50,509 nucleotides of DNA. It comes from a virus. The stretch spans positions 1 to 50,509 of IMG/VR virus record IMGVR_UViG_3300008107_000272. The stretch is one strand, 5' to 3'. A program made the translations under genes and the position numbers. Below, one piece after another: positions 45,156 through 50,509 of this stretch. Each line of letters begins with the position of its first letter. Positions within the stretch are counted from its first letter, which is position 1. The notes below the pieces were generated by a model. It was not told the DNA's origin. It searched no databases and saw only the letters and a program-made list of their open reading frames with translations.

Positions 45156-45403
45156 TTGATTTCGGTGAAATCCATACGATAAAGTTTACCAGATTGTGAA
45201 CGATAAAACAACTGATTTGATGGTTTATCATATCCAATGTTTTCTGAATCCAAAGCATTTAAAAATTCTTTAAGAGATTTAGTTTCTTTTTCTCTCCTAA
45301 AAAACCAAACAGTGAATATATCACTCTCGTCTTCTGGCAAAAAATCAAGACCATTGCTTTTTTTAATGGTAAACTTACCATCAAATTCTTTTGGTATTGC
45401 CAT
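45152..45403 (-). CDS. Small protein, unknown function
   Basis: 83 aa: MAIPKEFDGKFTIKKSNGLD, then FLPEDESDIFTVWFFRREKE and TKSLKEFLNALDSENIGYDK. Mixed alpha/beta. Coupled to both neighbours by 1-4 nt overlaps. No family recognised. Confidence 0.68.
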   Translation of the reverse strand: MAIPKEFDGKFTIKKSNGLDFLPEDESDIFTVWFFRREKETKSLKEFLNALDSENIGYDKPSNQLFYRSQSGKLYRMDFTEIK

Positions 45404-45633
45404 TAACCTTTATCTTGAAAAAAATTTCCAAACATACCCGAATCACCTGGTTTACGATTCTCCAATTTGTCCAGAAGTGCATCAGTTGACATCAGAGTAT
45501 CGATACGAGAAATCATATCTGCAACAACACTACAAACCATTGGTCGTTCTTGGCGAGCAGCATATGCAAGTGCATTACGCAGACTTGCTTCTGCTTCTTT
45601 CAAACTTTGTTCTACGCTTTCAGAAAGTGCCAT
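45403..45633 (-). CDS. Small helical protein
   Basis: 76 aa: MALSESVEQSLKEAEASLRN, then ALAYAARQERPMVCSVVADM and ISRIDTLMSTDALLDKLENR. The block SLREAxxxLRNALAYAARxERPxxCxxVAxMIxxID is familiar from cyanophages. Overlaps the upstream 57-aa gene by 14 nt. Confidence 0.75.
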   Translation of the reverse strand: MALSESVEQSLKEAEASLRNALAYAARQERPMVCSVVADMISRIDTLMSTDALLDKLENRKPGDSGMFGNFFQDKG

Positions 45634-45793
45634 TTTTTAGTCTATCCTCACATTTAGTATAAAAGGTTCCATTTACATAACAGGACTTGCCTGGTTCATA
45701 ATATCTTACCACTGGTATTTGTGGTTTTGGATATTCTAGCACATTTTTTACATGACAGAATATATTGTAACCACAAAGAAGAGTTTCAAACAT
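45620..45793 (-). CDS. 57-aa cysteine-containing protein
   Basis: MFETLLCGYNIFCHVKNVLE, then YPKPQIPVVRYYEPGKSCYV and NGTFYTKCEDRLKNGTF. Hydrophobic, Cys-rich N-terminus and C.....YTKC loop, perhaps an exported peptide. TAATG overlap with the upstream stop supports the start. Confidence 0.6.
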   Translation of the reverse strand: MFETLLCGYNIFCHVKNVLEYPKPQIPVVRYYEPGKSCYVNGTFYTKCEDRLKNGTF

Positions 45794-46359
45794 TATTTGA
45801 TAACTTTGCGTAAAGTATATGACCCATCTTTGTTATCAATCCACTGCACTTCATCACCTGCATGAATTCCAGAAACTTGTTGCAAATCTTCTGGGAAGGT
45901 TACAAAATACTCTCCACTTGGTCCATCAAGTTCAACAGGAAGAACCCATTTCTTTTTATTATCATAATACTCTGCCTCACGCAGATTATATTCTTGACAT
46001 TGTTCTTTTTCTTCATTCGATGCTGCTTTGTCGCACATCGCATTCAGTTGTTCTTCAGTGTATTGGGAAGGATTGGCAATCATATATTCTAGATCACTAT
46101 GACCCCACGGTGGCATAGAAGGTTCGTAGTAGTCTCTTTCTTTCAATACATCTTCATAAGATTGTCCAGAATTATTATTCAGAAGAGTAAGAAGTTCATA
46201 ACAACGACTGGCATGAAATTTATAGTGATGGTATTGTTCATCCACAACACTCTTGATTACATCATAGATTTCTTGGGGAGTTGCTTCCGCCGAAGAAATG
46301 GCATCGTGCATCCAATTATCAAGTTGTTCAAGAGAATACTTCTTGTAGTCAAAGGTCAT
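45793..46359 (-). CDS. Conserved cyanophage protein with C-terminal AbrB-like domain
   Basis: 188 aa. Residues 1-70 (YKKYSLEQLDNWMHDAISSA, then EATPQEIYDVIKSVVDEQYH) form a helical module seen in many cyanophages. Residues about 140-188 (VLPVELDGPSGEYFVTFPED, then IHAGDEVQWIDNKDGSYTLR) fit the SpoVT-AbrB swapped-hairpin DNA-binding fold. A DNA-binding regulator is inferred. No toxin partner was seen. It heads the run toward CP12. Confidence 0.75.
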   Translation of the reverse strand: MTFDYKKYSLEQLDNWMHDAISSAEATPQEIYDVIKSVVDEQYHHYKFHASRCYELLTLLNNNSGQSYEDVLKERDYYEPSMPPWGHSDLEYMIANPSQYTEEQLNAMCDKAASNEEKEQCQEYNLREAEYYDNKKKWVLPVELDGPSGEYFVTFPEDLQQVSGIHAGDEVQWIDNKDGSYTLRKVIK

Positions 46360-46507
46360 TGATGTAGTCCTTGATTGCTTCTTGCATAATAACCTGGATT
46401 TCTTTGGAAGTCAACCCATTTAACCATTCCCACTTTGGGTCTTTTGGATCCCAGTCCATTGTGAACGATCCATCTTCATTCTGTGATATTTTGAGAGTGT
46501 CTTCCAT
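46349..46507 (-). CDS. 52-aa conserved-looking protein
   Basis: MEDTLKISQNEDGSFTMDWD, then PKDPKWEWLNGLTSKEIQVI and MQEAIKDYINDL. 'DGSFTMDWDPKDPKWeWLNGLT..Ei...m.eAI..' resembles a short cyanophage type. TGATG overlaps at its start; its end overlaps the AbrB-domain gene by 11 nt. Confidence 0.7.
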   Translation of the reverse strand: MEDTLKISQNEDGSFTMDWDPKDPKWEWLNGLTSKEIQVIMQEAIKDYINDL

Positions 46508-46707
46508 CACATATCAATATGAATATCATTTTCCCAAGTTTTTCTTTCAACCTTGCGAAGTTTTTTAAGATCTTTCATCATATCTTTTATTTCTTGATAT
46601 GCTGTTTCTGGACTCATTTTATCTGAAATTTCAAGTCCAACAATATATTGGACCTTATCACCAAATCTGGCAAGTGCTCTTTCAAATTCAGTCAGAGTTT
46701 CATACAT
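46507..46707 (-). CDS. 66-aa helical protein
   Basis: MYETLTEFERALARFGDKVQ, then YIVGLEISDKMSPETAYQEI and KDMMKDLKKLRKVERKTWEN. Helical, charged. Coupled to both neighbours. The 'FE.AL..FGDKV.YIvgLEi..KMspE.AYqeIK' pattern recurs in cyanophages. Confidence 0.7.
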   Translation of the reverse strand: MYETLTEFERALARFGDKVQYIVGLEISDKMSPETAYQEIKDMMKDLKKLRKVERKTWENDIHIDM

Positions 46708-46934
46708 TATTTGTCAAGCGAAAATCTATCAAGATTATAGGGTTCAGAAGCAAGAATGTCAATACGGGCATCAAGAGAATTTTCCATACGATATAATTCA
46801 TTGGTCAATTCTACATTTTCTTCTTCCAACTTGGCAACTCTGTCTTCTAATTCAATTAGTTTAGAATACACATCAATATCTTCCACAATCGGTTCAGTGG
46901 AAGGAGAGAAAAACCATTCAATAAATTTTTTCAT
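46707..46934 (-). CDS. 75-aa coiled-coil protein
   Basis: MKKFIEWFFSPSTEPIVEDI, then DVYSKLIELEDRVAKLEEEN and VELTNELYRMENSLDARIDI. Amphipathic start, then heptads (IELEDRVAKLEEENVELTNE) that should dimerise. Coupled upstream by ATGA to the 45-aa gene. Confidence 0.7.
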   Translation of the reverse strand: MKKFIEWFFSPSTEPIVEDIDVYSKLIELEDRVAKLEEENVELTNELYRMENSLDARIDILASEPYNLDRFSLDK

Positions 46935-47068
46935 AAAATACCAACTGATTTAAGATAGTTTCGATATGCCATATAACGTTGAAGAGATGGAGTTACACCA
47001 AGACTTTCACAACACCTGATATAAGAAATAAACTCATACCATGGTGCTGTGGGATCAGTATCGCTCAC
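46931..47068 (-). CDS. 45-aa protein, GTG start
   Basis: VSDTDPTAPWYEFISYIRCC, then ESLGVTPSLQRYMAYRNYLK and SVGIL. The GTG overlaps the previous stop (GTGA) and the stop overlaps the next ATG (ATGA). 'PWYeFi.Yi..CE.LG..psL.RYm.YRnYL' is similar to small cyanophage proteins. Confidence 0.6.
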   Translation of the reverse strand: MSDTDPTAPWYEFISYIRCCESLGVTPSLQRYMAYRNYLKSVGIL

Positions 47069-47274
47069 AATTTGCCCCCTACTTGGCCTTCATAAGTTTT
47101 GGTTTCGGGCCATCCTTCTTGTATCCCTTTAAGATAGAAACGAGTTGCTGAAATACATTGCTCTTCGGTAAGAGATGTAATCAGTCCTTTGCCTTCTTTA
47201 TCAGTTGAATCCCAAAGTCCATACCGCTTTTGTTCAACATAAAAGCAATCATCAATTAGTTTCTTTTCGCTCAT
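47065..47274 (-). CDS. 69-aa protein
   Basis: MSEKKLIDDCFYVEQKRYGL, then WDSTDKEGKGLITSLTEEQC and ISATRFYLKGIQEGWPETKT. The 'YGLWDSxDKEGxxLxTSLTEEQCIxATRFYLKGxQEGW' pattern is common in cyanophages and looks like a small DNA- or protein-binding domain; function unknown. Confidence 0.76.
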   Translation of the reverse strand: MSEKKLIDDCFYVEQKRYGLWDSTDKEGKGLITSLTEEQCISATRFYLKGIQEGWPETKTYEGQVGGKL

Positions 47275-47383
47275 TTACTTGTTTCACAGTTTCGTGGAGT
47301 TGTTTTAGTGCTTCAATAGTTTCAGGAGTTTCTTCCCATTCCCAAGAGTTTCCATTTTTATCAATGAATGTTCTAGTTGTCAT
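47252..47383 (-). CDS. 43-aa acidic protein
   Basis: MTTRTFIDKNGNSWEWEETP, then ETIEALKQLHETVKQVNERK. 'DkNG.sWEWEETPE...AL.qLHe' resembles a short cyanophage type. It overlaps the next gene by 23 nt and is overlapped by the previous one by 11 nt. Confidence 0.62.
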   Translation of the reverse strand: MTTRTFIDKNGNSWEWEETPETIEALKQLHETVKQVNERKETN

Positions 47384-47546
47384 ACTTGTAACTCAATTGG
47401 ATGTCTTTCTTTTTAAGGTTGTAGCGATCAATGTGCTTCTTACGATGTTCTTCCGTTTGAAAGTAACATTTGCGTGTTTCTTTTCCATCTTTATGGATCA
47501 ACTTCCAAGGAAACTGATCAAATGGAAATTCTTCGGTGTAATCCAT
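47373..47546 (-). CDS. 57-aa basic/aromatic protein
   Basis: MDYTEEFPFDQFPWKLIHKD, then GKETRKCYFQTEEHRKKHID and RYNLKKKDIQLSYKYDN. 'KLIHKDGkeTRkCYFQtEEHRKKHIDRYNLKkkDI' looks like a compact zinc-finger-like unit (C and several H), but only one cysteine is present. TGATG coupling at its start. Confidence 0.68.
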   Translation of the reverse strand: MDYTEEFPFDQFPWKLIHKDGKETRKCYFQTEEHRKKHIDRYNLKKKDIQLSYKYDN

Positions 47547-47716
47547 CACTTAAACTCATCAATTACGTAGTTGTACGGGATCATTCCCCGTAACTTATCC
47601 AGTATAGCACCATATTCCCTGAAACGTCTATCCCCTGCAATAAAACACCTCTGCCTCCTCCACGATGCCTCAATTAGGAGTTGGATTTCATCATCAGAAA
47701 AAATAGGTTCTTCCAT
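47546..47716 (-). CDS. 56-aa helical protein, paralogue of the next gene upstream
   Basis: MEEPIFSDDEIQLLIEASWR, then RQRCFIAGDRRFREYGAILD and KLRGMIPYNYVIDEFK. Aligns with the 53-aa protein encoded at 47718-47879 over its length (F..d....I..A.rr........d..y...g.ILD.L). Coupled to the following gene by TGATG. Confidence 0.68.
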   Translation of the reverse strand: MEEPIFSDDEIQLLIEASWRRQRCFIAGDRRFREYGAILDKLRGMIPYNYVIDEFK

Positions 47717-47717
47717 T

Positions 47718-47879
47718 TTAAGTTGGTTGTTCTTGTTTTTGTGTGTATACTACATCAAACAGTTCATCAAGTATTTCACCACATTGATGATACTCTTTAC
47801 TATCAAGGATAGTTTTCTCAAACTGATACCGACGAACAGCAGTGAAGATAAGTTTGTATTGTTCAGGTGTGAAGTTCAT
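47718..47879 (-). CDS. 53-aa helical protein
   Basis: MNFTPEQYKLIFTAVRRYQF, then EKTILDSKEYHQCGEILDEL and FDVVYTQKQEQPT. The 'L.p.qYklI..AlR.Yq........Y..c.EiLD.L' pattern is common in cyanophages; probably a DNA- or protein-binding helical hairpin. Paralogous to its downstream neighbour. Confidence 0.7.
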   Translation of the reverse strand: MNFTPEQYKLIFTAVRRYQFEKTILDSKEYHQCGEILDELFDVVYTQKQEQPT

Positions 47880-47960
47880 TCTGTTCCCCCATAAAGTCGT
47901 TGACCTTCATCATAACCCATTTTGTAGGCAGTTTTCATAAAACCAATCATCAAAATCCAT
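47876..47960 (-). pseudogene. Remnant of a small gene, internally deleted and out of frame
   Basis: Two short frames overlap: MDFDDWFYENCLQNGL from 47960 (stop at 47910) and MKTAYKMGYDEGQRLYGGTE from 47938 (stop at 47876, coupled by ATGA to the next gene). The first looks like the head, and the second the tail (GYDEGQRLYGGTE), of one longer small cyanophage protein, so an internal deletion has probably joined them out of frame. Either piece may still be translated. Confidence 0.5.
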
Positions 47961-48154
47961 TAGTCGTAAACATTCTGTTCTTGTTGTATCCTATCTAGGT
48001 AGTGGTAGATTGTTTGTTGGGAATACTTAAACTCACTAAAACGGCGTGGATTATTCTTTTGCATTTTGTGAAGCATATTGATCCAGTCGTAGCGTTTGTC
48101 TACGACCCATCCATATCGGCGTTCGTCTTGCATAATATCGTAGATAGAAATCAT
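47960..48154 (-). CDS. 64-aa basic protein
   Basis: MISIYDIMQDERRYGWVVDK, then RYDWINMLHKMQKNNPRRFS and EFKYSQQTIYHYLDRIQQEQ. 'yD.m.DERRYGWvvDKRYDWinmLHkmqk..P.RFseFkYsqqTiy.YLdr' suggests a small helical nucleic-acid binder. TAATG overlap with the remnant. Confidence 0.66.
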   Translation of the reverse strand: MISIYDIMQDERRYGWVVDKRYDWINMLHKMQKNNPRRFSEFKYSQQTIYHYLDRIQQEQNVYD

Positions 48155-48354
48155 TGAAACCCCTTCTTTTTCTTTTTCTTTTGTGGAATGTCAAGAACTT
48201 CAATGTGACTCAAAAACTGCGCTGGTGTTTGAAACCAATGCGCCTGAACATCCATATAATCCTCTAAAACGATGGACTGCCCATTACTATACATTAACTT
48301 ATAGTGATGCCTATCGTATGGTTTATCGCAGGTTTGTTGAAATGTTTGAGTCAT
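48151..48354 (-). CDS. 67-aa protein with lysine tail
   Basis: MTQTFQQTCDKPYDRHHYKL, then MYSNGQSIVLEDYMDVQAHW and FQTPAQFLSHIEVLDIPQKK. Ends in KKKKKKGFQ. 'HHYKLmySnG.siv.eDymdvqahWFQtp..fLShieVLD' is a strongly patterned short cyanophage family. Start fixed by the ATGA overlap with the upstream gene. Confidence 0.72.
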   Translation of the reverse strand: MTQTFQQTCDKPYDRHHYKLMYSNGQSIVLEDYMDVQAHWFQTPAQFLSHIEVLDIPQKKKKKKGFQ

Positions 48355-48695
48355 TCTTCCCAAGGTGCTTTACGACTTAATAATCTGGCAATCTTTTCGT
48401 CATACTCTGGTGGTTTATTAATTGCTTCCACCAGTTTATCATATGCTTCTTCTGAAACATAGATTGTATGAACATATGGTTTCGCATCCAATCTCAACTG
48501 ACGAACGTGTGAGATAGTAGGATTAAAGGCATCATCATAAGGGTAGATGTATTCCATATACCATCCCAACGATAATCCTTCCCAGAACTCATCATAACCC
48601 CAAGTATCACCATCATTATAACAATCCAGGCAGTTCCAGAAGTTATGGAAACCATCAAGGAAGAGTTCCCATTTTGTTGGATTTTCAAATCTCAT
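48351..48695 (-). CDS. 114-aa protein with DUF1778-like C-terminus
   Basis: N-terminal two-thirds is phage-specific and aromatic (FENPTKWELFLDGFHNFWNC, then GYDEFWEGLSLGWYMEYIYP). The last 40 residues (VHTIYVSEEAYDKLVEAINK, then PPEYDEKIARLLSRKAPWEE) resemble the C-terminal half of DUF1778/TacA-type antitoxins (VS...YD.fv..Ld.PPe....L..L..R.aPWe). No acetyltransferase toxin is adjacent. It may be a DNA- or toxin-binding module. Unproven. Confidence 0.68.
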   Translation of the reverse strand: MRFENPTKWELFLDGFHNFWNCLDCYNDGDTWGYDEFWEGLSLGWYMEYIYPYDDAFNPTISHVRQLRLDAKPYVHTIYVSEEAYDKLVEAINKPPEYDEKIARLLSRKAPWEE

Positions 48696-48888
48696 AACTC
48701 TCGTCCATACTTTCTAAAACACTGCGAGCAAAGGAAACCAAAGCATATTTACTACCATCCTCAAAACAATCTAAACTATCTTCTGGATAATAATAATCCC
48801 CACCACCTTTACCATCATAGCAGTGAGTTTCTCTTGCTATGATTTTGAGTTCTTTAAGCAGGCATGTAAGTTTTTGTTCGTCAGTCAT
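48685..48888 (-). CDS. 67-aa protein (FARSVLESM)
   Basis: MTDEQKLTCLLKELKIIARE, then THCYDGKGGGDYYYPEDSLD and CFEDGSKYALVSFARSVLES. GGGDYYYPEDSLDCFxDGxKYALVSFARxVLxxM is a recurrent cyanophage pattern; the last block is shared with the protein at 39998-40198. Function unknown. Confidence 0.74.
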   Translation of the reverse strand: MTDEQKLTCLLKELKIIARETHCYDGKGGGDYYYPEDSLDCFEDGSKYALVSFARSVLESMDESYEI

Positions 48889-49073
48889 ACTGTTTCATCA
48901 CTCCAATAATACTTCAGTTTATCACCATCCGCAGAAATATTCAAGTGATAGATTTTACCATCATCACCATAAACACCAATCCAGAGTGTGCGTTCATTCA
49001 TACTTTCCAAGTGAAACATCTTCACTTCTTCCAGCACAATCTCATCAGGATTTTCAGTCCAATTAACAATCAC
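48885..49073 (-). CDS. 62-aa beta-rich protein
   Basis: MIVNWTENPDEIVLEEVKMF, then HLESMNERTLWIGVYGDDGK and IYHLNISADGDKLKYYWSDE. Predicted small beta barrel (LWIGVYGDDGKIYHLNI..D...L.YYWSDE); a similar pattern occurs in cyanophages. Coupled by overlap to both neighbours. Confidence 0.72.
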   Translation of the reverse strand: MIVNWTENPDEIVLEEVKMFHLESMNERTLWIGVYGDDGKIYHLNISADGDKLKYYWSDETV

Positions 49074-49282
49074 TTCAATACCTCCAATTCATCAGCAAGT
49101 TCATAAAGTTCATCAGCATAAAATACCACATCTACCACACGAGCATCCTGATGATATTTTACTTCATTATTATGAGCAATCTGTCTCAAAGCAGTCGCAA
49201 GTGCTTCTCTCATATCATCTGTTGGTTCTTGTGTAAGTTCCCCACAAAATGCTTTCCAGATTGTTTGTGCTTTATCAGTCAC
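49070..49282 (-). CDS. 70-aa helical acidic protein
   Basis: MTDKAQTIWKAFCGELTQEP, then TDDMREALATALRQIAHNNE and VVDVVFYADELYELADELEV. 'aiW.AFc.el......MR.ALA.aLRqIA' plus acidic C-terminus; resembles a small cyanophage protein. ATGA coupling. Confidence 0.72.
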   Translation of the reverse strand: MTDKAQTIWKAFCGELTQEPTDDMREALATALRQIAHNNEVKYHQDARVVDVVFYADELYELADELEVLK

Positions 49283-49575
49283 TTCAACACCTCATCAACA
49301 TCAACAGCATCATAATCATCAATACCCAGTTTGAACCTTACAAAATCAGTAAAGTCTGTGGCATCCCGTTCATAAACACAGTGCCCACCATTATTATCAC
49401 TCTCACAGAAGTTAGTGAAGTAATCATCAAACACTACCATAATCGCAAGAGCACGGGATTGGTCATGCTCTGTGATGGTTTTATGAGGATGTGCCACAAT
49501 CTTTGTGATACACTCAAACAGTTCTTCTCTTGTGTAGGAGAATGCTTTTGCTTCTTGATTAAGTGAATAAGTCAT
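49279..49575 (-). CDS. 98-aa protein, unknown function
   Basis: MTYSLNQEAKAFSYTREELF, then ECITKIVAHPHKTITEHDQS and RALAIMVVFDDYFTNFCESD. A His-rich middle (AHPHKTITEHDQSRALA) and an acidic tail. No family recognised beyond general resemblance to cyanophage small proteins. Confidence 0.68.
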   Translation of the reverse strand: MTYSLNQEAKAFSYTREELFECITKIVAHPHKTITEHDQSRALAIMVVFDDYFTNFCESDNNGGHCVYERDATDFTDFVRFKLGIDDYDAVDVDEVLK

Positions 49576-49739
49576 TCTACATCCTCAAAGAAAATTGTAT
49601 GATACTCACCTTCTACTTCTTCAAAGGTGAAGTTCTCGTGCCAAGCATAAGGCAACATCTCTTTTACTGTAAAGATTTGATTGATTTCAAATTTATCTTT
49701 ATATGGACCGAATCCATTATATCTGACTTTGTATGTCAT
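49572..49739 (-). CDS. 55-aa beta-rich protein
   Basis: MTYKVRYNGFGPYKDKFEIN, then QIFTVKEMLPYAWHENFTFE and EVEGEYHTIFFEDVE. Strand-rich with an acidic end; 'FeI.qiftVKeMLPYAwhENFTFEEVEGEY' is strongly patterned, and similar short proteins are frequent in cyanophages. Coupled to both neighbours. Confidence 0.68.
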   Translation of the reverse strand: MTYKVRYNGFGPYKDKFEINQIFTVKEMLPYAWHENFTFEEVEGEYHTIFFEDVE

Positions 49740-49900
49740 TTCAATCTTTCTAATACATTACGAATATGAGATACTGAAAGATAAAACTCTCTGGTGTTTT
49801 GTCCTCCCATTACAATCGCATCAAGTTCTATAAGGGCTTCGTTGATGAGTTCTCTGCGTTCTGCTTCCTCAAACATCGCATCTGGATAAGGTTCAGACAT
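49736..49900 (-). CDS. 54-aa helical protein
   Basis: MSEPYPDAMFEEAERRELIN, then EALIELDAIVMGGQNTREFY and LSVSHIRNVLERLK. All-helical. Coupled to the 55-aa gene by ATGA; starts inside the end of the 89-aa gene. Confidence 0.65.
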   Translation of the reverse strand: MSEPYPDAMFEEAERRELINEALIELDAIVMGGQNTREFYLSVSHIRNVLERLK

Positions 49901-50162
49901 AATTACTCCTATCTCTATACCAATTAAGATCGCGTTTCACACCAATTATATCACAATCAAAGTAAAATCGTCTGTATCTGATTGAAAATCCAAACAAAGT
50001 AGCATCACCAATATGAATATCAATCCGTGGGAACCATTCCTCACCACTATAATCATCCCACTGTAATGTGAAATCTAACAGGGCATATTTACGGTGTGGA
50101 AGGATTTGTAAGAACCATTCCTTACCATAATCCTCGTATGTTTCATAGTCAAAGAGTTTCAT
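49893..50162 (-). CDS. 89-aa beta-rich protein
   Basis: MKLFDYETYEDYGKEWFLQI, then LPHRKYALLDFTLQWDDYSG and EEWFPRIDIHIGDATLFGFS. Alternating strands with many aromatic residues (SIRYRRFYFDCDIIG). The 'LLdf.lqWddy......P.i.i.ig...LfgfsirYrrf.fdcdiig' layout suggests a small beta sandwich. Start chosen by ATGA overlap with the gene upstream. Confidence 0.7.
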   Translation of the reverse strand: MKLFDYETYEDYGKEWFLQILPHRKYALLDFTLQWDDYSGEEWFPRIDIHIGDATLFGFSIRYRRFYFDCDIIGVKRDLNWYRDRSNYV

Positions 50163-50341
50163 TGTTCCCAAGCATAAGATTTCAGAAGTTCGTTGTCCTT
50201 TTCCAACTTCTCAATTCTATCACACAATTCAGTGATAATGTAAATTAGAGAACGATAGTCAATACTCTCAACATCATCTCCATTCTCCATATCAGCATAA
50301 TATGAATACAGAAGTTCTTTGGTAAAATTGCGTTCAGTCAT
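50159..50341 (-). CDS. 60-aa protein with C-terminal coiled coil
   Basis: MTERNFTKELLYSYYADMEN, then GDDVESIDYRSLIYIITELC and DRIEKLEKDNELLKSYAWEQ. Short heptads at the end (CDRIEKLEKDNELLKSYA). Coupled by overlaps to both neighbours. Confidence 0.68.
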   Translation of the reverse strand: MTERNFTKELLYSYYADMENGDDVESIDYRSLIYIITELCDRIEKLEKDNELLKSYAWEQ

Positions 50342-50509
50342 CGTAGTTTCTCCCTAATCATTCGGATACACTCATTCCATTTATAACTGTTAGTATCGTG
50401 TTCTGTCGGCAACCATGCTTCAATTCTGAATACAAGGTCATCAATAGAAGTTTCCATATCATCATTACTGTTGGTCGTAAATACATCCTCCCACCAGTTC
50501 CAGATAACA
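50338..50509 (-). CDS. C-terminal part of a small protein, cut by window end
   Basis: The last 56 codons are visible: VIWNWWEDVFTTNSNDDMET, then SIDDLVFRIEAWLPTEHDTN and SYKWNECIRMIREKLR. The frame is open to the window edge and its stop overlaps the next ATG. 'ai..w.p......YkW.e.i..i' resembles small cyanophage proteins; function unknown. Confidence 0.6.
   Translation of the reverse strand, partial: VIWNWWEDVFTTNSNDDMETSIDDLVFRIEAWLPTEHDTNSYKWNECIRMIREKLR

Overview
The window looks like part of the genome of a T4-like myovirus infecting a cyanobacterium (cyanophage, probably on Synechococcus or a relative). Four things point to this. There is a T4-type baseplate block (gp25, gp6, a gp8-like wedge protein and two giant wedge-associated proteins). 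There are two host-derived metabolic genes typical of cyanophages, speD (S-adenosylmethionine decarboxylase) and a CP12-like Calvin-cycle inhibitor. Nearly all genes lie on one strand (minus). T4-type late promoter motifs ([T/A/C]ATAAATA) sit 18-35 nt upstream of virion-type genes. No tRNA, integrase, transposase or CRISPR array was seen.

Layout, in direction of transcription (right to left): 50.5-45 kb is a dense run of about 25 mini-genes (40-190 aa) whose stops and starts overlap (ATGA, TGATG, TAATG). 45-41.5 kb holds CP12, an SPFH-like membrane operon and a 290-aa protein with a T4-like capsid-targeting N-terminus. 41.5-35.8 kb holds small early-type genes, including a HELTH metallopeptidase, an RlpA-like double-psi barrel protein with a secreted partner, and two more short proteins with capsid-targeting-like N-termini. 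35.8-35.2 kb is a 616-bp gene-free region with eight CTCGNCGAG palindromes, most of them 31-36 bp apart. 35.2-31.5 kb has small genes plus an RNA-ligase-like nucleotidyltransferase. 31.5-27.5 kb is a strikingly GC-rich island of tiny genes, almost every one with its own promoter-like repeat and GC-rich hairpin. 27.3-24.8 kb holds a glycosyltransferase, speD and conserved small genes. 24.8 kb to the left end is the late structural block with open reading frames of 4111 and 2522 codons.

The least expected features are these. (1) Two copies of a compact structured RNA-like element on the otherwise almost silent plus strand (about 30.90-31.01 kb and 34.88-34.98 kb), each with a promoter-like sequence upstream and a hairpin downstream, in the same divergent/convergent setting. 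(2) The phased palindrome array. (3) A repeated intergenic module in the early region (TGGCACA, G-run hairpin, then a TATACT/TACAAT -10) with leaders ending ACCG-ATG and no Shine-Dalgarno sequence. (4) A duplicated capsid-targeting coding segment.

Names of structural proteins rest on recognisable family sequence. Most small proteins are described as conserved-looking phage proteins of unknown function. All calls were made by reading; no database search was possible.
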